Shown: positions 59,706-64,000 of the stretch, one piece after another
Layout: each line of letters starts with the position of its first letter
How positions within the stretch are numbered: the stretch's first letter is position 1
Origin: Acridotheres tristis
Taxonomy: Eukaryota; Chordata; Aves; Passeriformes; Sturnidae
DNA: 64,000 bases
Assembly (NCBI GenBank): GCA_037013685.1
Contig: CM072884.1
Span: forward strand, 110,090,048-110,154,047
Reading direction: 5' to 3'
Notes under the pieces: generated by a model
Database searches by the model: none
Seen by the model: the letters and a program-made list of their open reading frames with translations, nothing else
What the model was told of the DNA's origin: nothing
Position numbers and translations under genes: made by a program

Positions 59706-62700
59706 GTGAACTGCTGCCTCCGGCAGGGCCCCAGCTCACCCCTGTCCTGCCAAAGAGGAAAGACATGCTTCCTTGTACTTGCTGTCACTCTGGCAGCTAC
59801 TTCCACTCCAGCTGCTCCAGAGTGGTGACCAGACTCCTCTGCACTGCCTAGCACTGCCAGAGGCATCCCCAGGCAGGCAGCCCCCAGCCTGGGCAGGTGT
59901 GCACAGATGCTTCCCTGCAGCATTGACAGACATACCTGAAGGTATTTCTGGTGCCAAACGTTCACAGATCACGCAGCAGATCATCTGAAAGCTGAGGGAA
60001 ACATTCAGCAGCGCTTCATTAAAGAAGAAAGAATGCATTTACTTTAGTTGTCTCCTGGTTTCCTGATCCTGCAGTGTTTCAGAAACCATGTACCAAAGGT
60101 CAGTTTATTTATACAAATGCACGCTTCCTGCTGCAGGTGTATTTCTTCATCACGGCCACCTCACCAGTGCAAAAACTCCTGCACTATTTCCTTCATCCAA
60201 GACTGAATAGCTGCTAAAGTTACCTCATGCAGGTTTAAGTTTATCTGTGTAACTCTGTCCCTTGTAGAGCACCACATGCCTGACAAGCAACCCCCCGAAG
60301 GCCCTCACTGAAGTGTCTGATTTTGTTCTCTTTTCCCTCTCATCTTGCACTGCCTGTGCTGGGAATCCCAATAAAAGAAACTGACTCCCAGTGTGACGTT
60401 CCTTAGGCCCCACATTTCAAACACTTAGATGTGCTCAGCTTTGCTCCATGATCCCAGGACACCTTTCCTTCACCTTCTCCCAGTCAGTACTAAGGAACTC
60501 TTCACCCTTATTTTCACATTTGCAGAATCAGGGTCTCAGAGTTGCACCTGAACCATTACAAATGCAGGTGGGTGCTGTAAAATCTGCTTCTATAAAGCTT
60601 GTTGGTGGCAAATGTTGATTCCATCTTTTTTTGCTTAGATTTGTAAGTAGTGAATCAGAGATGAAAAAAAATCATTTCTCTAAATGCTACAAATGTCCTA
60701 CTTGGAAAGTTAATGTATTGTTCTTGATTGTCACCAACTTACCTTCTGAGGAGCAGATTTGCATGAATCATGTGGCTGCAGTTCTGCACCAGTACCAGAA
60801 GGAACCCAGGCACTGTCTATTCAGACTGGTGCACACACACAAGAAAAAAGATTTGTCTTTTTACAGCAGAAAAGGTCAGACTCATCACAGTGCATCTGTA
60901 TACATGGTTATCTATGCCAAATTATCACAACAACTATTCATCATCATGAGAAATCCTCATTTAAAAAAAACCCCTGCTGTTGCCTTGGTCCTTTTTAAAT
61001 TCCTTAAAGAATGTAACCTTGCTTGAGTATCTTACTATTCTGTACAAGCAGCTTGCAAAAAGCACGAGCCAAACAGCCCCAGAAAACCCTGATATTTTTC
61101 ATACTTCAAGTAGAAACTGCATCTCCCATTCAAATAAATGTTTCCTGTAATCCATTCCCCTGGCATCACTGAAACCTGCTGGCTGCCACACTTGGCACAG
61201 CTGCTGTCTCTGCTATGCCAGTGTGGGTCACCAGCAGCTACAATTGCCAGAAGCCATCAGATAAGTAGGAATACAGGGAGAGGCAGCAGCAGGAGCTCGT
61301 GCTGCTGGTTGCACAACAGCCTCCTGGTGTAGAGCATCACAGAGGGGCCAGAGGTCAGGCAGAGATAAAAGGAGATCTACGTGGTTAAAAAAACACAACA
61401 CACACACAAGGTTTAAAATAACATGTGTATTCTAGAGCCTCACAGAAAAATAAACAGAAATCACGCTTTACCAGTTGCTTTCCAGAAGGAAACACAAATT
61501 AAGGGTCTGGTCCAGGAAATTGTTGTGTTGGGTAGGAAGTGTGGCAGAGGTTTGGCTTTTTAAGCCCCTGGCAGCGTTTGTACCAGAGGAAATAGAAAAG
61601 AATGAGTTCTTGTCTGCAAAAGCAAACAGAAGTAAAGATGTATGAGTTGGCAGATGCTTTTGTGTGCTTGTGATGGTGCTTCTGTCAGAAGAGATAATCT
61701 AATTTCCCACTTGACAGTTAAATTTTACTTTCACAAGTGGTGCTCTTAACTCCTCAAGTCCAGACAAAGCAAAACACTTTGAAGTCAGTGGATGTCAGTG
61801 TCATCTTTCCTTCACTGAATAGGTGATGCTGGCTGAGCACAGGTCTGGATGCCAACTACTACATCTCTTAGCTGATTAGAATATTTATTTTCTTTCCAGC
61901 AAATTGCATTTAAAAATATCTTTTATGGTTCATAATTGCACAGATGGAAAAGTTTAATCTGTTTGGCCATGGAGTGATCGCTTTGTCTTAGGGGAATAAA
62001 TAAATTCATTAATTATTTACATAATAATGGGTTGTTAGAGTATTTGACTATCTGAAAATCGACATAGACTTTATTCCTGACAAGAAGTAGGATTCTGAGG
62101 ACTGATACAATCACGTTTTTTGGTTGCCTTTATTAGTTTTACATGCTCTGTTTTCCCAACAGAGCAGCTGGAATATTTTATAAGCAATTGACATCAGCAC
62201 TGGGTACAATCCAGATATAACCTGCGATTGAGCTTTGGCAGCCAAAAAAAATTATCCAAAAAAGCCAAACAAAGAGAGGCTTTGAAGGCTGTGCCTGTAT
62301 TTTGGGGAGTAGATGGGCACTTGGAGGGGCTGGAAGCTATCGAGCTGAGTTAGCACATTATGTCCTGCATGAGAAATTTTAGTGCTGGCTCAGTGCCACA
62401 CTAACATGACCACAGAATTTCTATGCTGGTACTTTCATTGCATGTATCTTGCCAGAAATCCAGTGGGAATCACCAGCTGGCAGCTTCAGGAGAAGACACC
62501 AGCAGACGAGACCACTGGGCCAGCACGGGCTTTTCCCCAGGCAGAGCTGGGCAGTACCTGAGTACTAAAGATGACTGATGAAGAAAACACCCTGTAACAT
62601 GTGGAAAATGGACAGGGAGGGGCAGTAAAACTGTATAAAGATGCCTACATAAAAACAGATATTGGTCAGCCCGGAGGAGACAATTAGAAATAACAGCATT

Positions 62701-63700
62701 TATTTGAAACCTATGAGTTGTCTATTGGACTCTGCCTGCTCTCACTCTTCCCAAGGCTTTCCAGAGGGCTGGAGGGATGGTTAAAGCACCTGATGCTTTC
62801 AAAGGAAGGATCTGTTATAAAAGTGGCCATAGCAGTAGTGGTGTTTTTTGGGGATCTGCTAAATGGAGCCCTGGGCAGAGCTGCTGCACGTGGCCTGTTG
62901 CTCCTGGGATCAGTGGCTCCTGTAGCAGGGATGGAGGTTCCCTGGAGCAGCTCTCACACCTTCAGCCAGCTGCTCACAGAAAAATGAACAAGAATGTTCT
63001 GAGAATGCAGAATTTAAAATAAAAACAACCAAACAACAAAAACATAACCAAAGCCAAAACACAGCCAAGCTGTATTATTATTGATGGAATCTGTGAATCA
63101 TCATTTAGACCATTGTCCATTACAAAATGTGAATCTATTTTGAAGAACTTATCTTGAAGAATTTAGTTCTGCTTCCTGCAGGAAATGGGATCGTTTTTCT
63201 TGTTATTTTGCCCTTACTTCTGCTCTTAAATTTCCTGTAGAACTGGGTGGAAGTGCAAGATATGGCTACAGAAACAATTGCTGAGGAGTAAACACAGTGA
63301 ATTAGACAGGTAGGCTGCTGGCAGATTTCCTTTCTCCTTGCTTGCAGACTTGATCACTGAAGGGAAGTTATATGAGAAGGGAGCACTGAGGCATATTGTA
63401 GCAGAAATCAAATACCAGAACCGTGGTAAAATAGAAAGCAGACCAGAACAGAGCTTACAGTGAAGCAATTGCCTTGCAAACCATAAATACAAAGAGGAAA
63501 TACGAAGGTATTCAAGCTGACAGGAATGAGGAGACAGAAAATTAGTCCCATCTACCTCAATAATTTCATTCTTTTCTATTGAATTAATTCTGAATTACCA
63601 GGTTAGGACTTCAGGGGATATAGACAAAAGGACTGGGCTGCTTGAGCTTTATGTCATTACAAGCTCTGCCTGAATAAAGAAGCCTAGGCTTGGGGTTTTA
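59706..63700. other. Upstream flank of SLC37A1: no recognised gene
   Basis: In human the head-to-head neighbour here is RSPH1 (MORN-repeat protein). I found no MORN-repeat exon on the plus strand within these 4 kb and no other gene. Open frames at 60631-61026 and 62718-62987 have no recognisable product. Confidence 0.5.
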
Positions 63701-63713
63701 TTTAATGGAAAAA

Positions 63714-63790
63714 AACCAAAAAAACCCCAAAAGACAAACAAACAAACAAACAAACAAAAAACCCCACAAAAACAAACCAAACAAAAAACA
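63714..63790. repeat. A-rich simple repeat with (CAAA)n core
   Basis: An A/C-rich low-complexity stretch with about six CAAA units at 63736-63760. Probably a microsatellite that grew from a poly(A) tail. Confidence 0.85.
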
Positions 63791-64000
63791 CTTCCAGAGA
63801 AAAACAGAGAAAATTGTAATATTGGTGCTGCTTTATTCTTACACTGACCATAAGATTTTTTTTTTTAATCTCATGAATGCCAACTGATTTCTTTGTATCA
63901 CTGGTAATGTTGATTGTCATCAAAGTCTTGAGAAAAGACATCAGCAACAATTTCCTAAAATGGAACCAAAGCGACCTCTGTATGTCCCCACTGCACTTCA

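Noticed and set aside
63470..63540. Short plus-strand stretch reading KYEGIQADRNEETE, reminiscent of an RSPH1 N-terminal segment
   Set aside because: The similarity covers only a few residues, there is no upstream ATG or acceptor in a sensible place, and no MORN repeat follows.

Overview
The window is vertebrate genomic DNA, almost certainly from a bird and probably a songbird. It holds split genes with U2-type GT-AG introns, two CpG-island promoters, many degraded CR1 (chicken repeat 1) LINE fragments and solo LTRs of avian endogenous retroviruses. There are no operons, phages, CRISPR arrays or bacterial features. Nearly all long open frames in the six-frame translation are chance frames in GC-rich or repeat DNA.

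One complete protein gene lies on the minus strand. It is SLC37A1, the phosphate-linked glucose-6-phosphate antiporter of the endoplasmic reticulum. I rebuilt 19 coding exons, from the ATG at 54411 to the TGA at 26551. Every junction has consensus splice sites and the phases match, giving a 526-residue 12-helix transporter. The promoter CpG island and a likely non-coding first exon lie at about 58.56-59.12 kb, and the 3' UTR runs left from 26550 to one of several poly(A) signals. A 39-nt in-frame segment at 41929-41967 with good splice sites may be an extra cassette exon.

The second gene is PDE9A (cGMP-specific phosphodiesterase 9A), also on the minus strand. Only its first coding exon is present (12016-12084, 23 residues) inside a CpG island. 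The rest of the gene lies beyond the left edge, so 1-12015 is PDE9A intron 1. The order SLC37A1 then PDE9A on the same strand is the same as on human 21q22.3.

Layout: 1-12015 is PDE9A intron 1, with two different LTRs and two CR1 fragments. 12016-12500 is the PDE9A first exon and promoter. About 12.5-22.6 kb is intergenic, with small minisatellites. About 22.6-26.55 kb is the likely SLC37A1 3' UTR and downstream flank. 26.55-59.1 kb is SLC37A1, with four intronic CR1 fragments and one solo LTR. 59.1-64 kb is upstream flank with another CR1. RSPH1, the head-to-head neighbour of SLC37A1 in human, was not found there.

I found no convincing new biological system. The points most worth following are the candidate cassette exon, a matched pair of LTRs 51 kb apart in opposite orientation, a 41-bp minisatellite beside the SLC37A1 CpG island, and a perfect 18-bp inverted repeat in an SLC37A1 intron.
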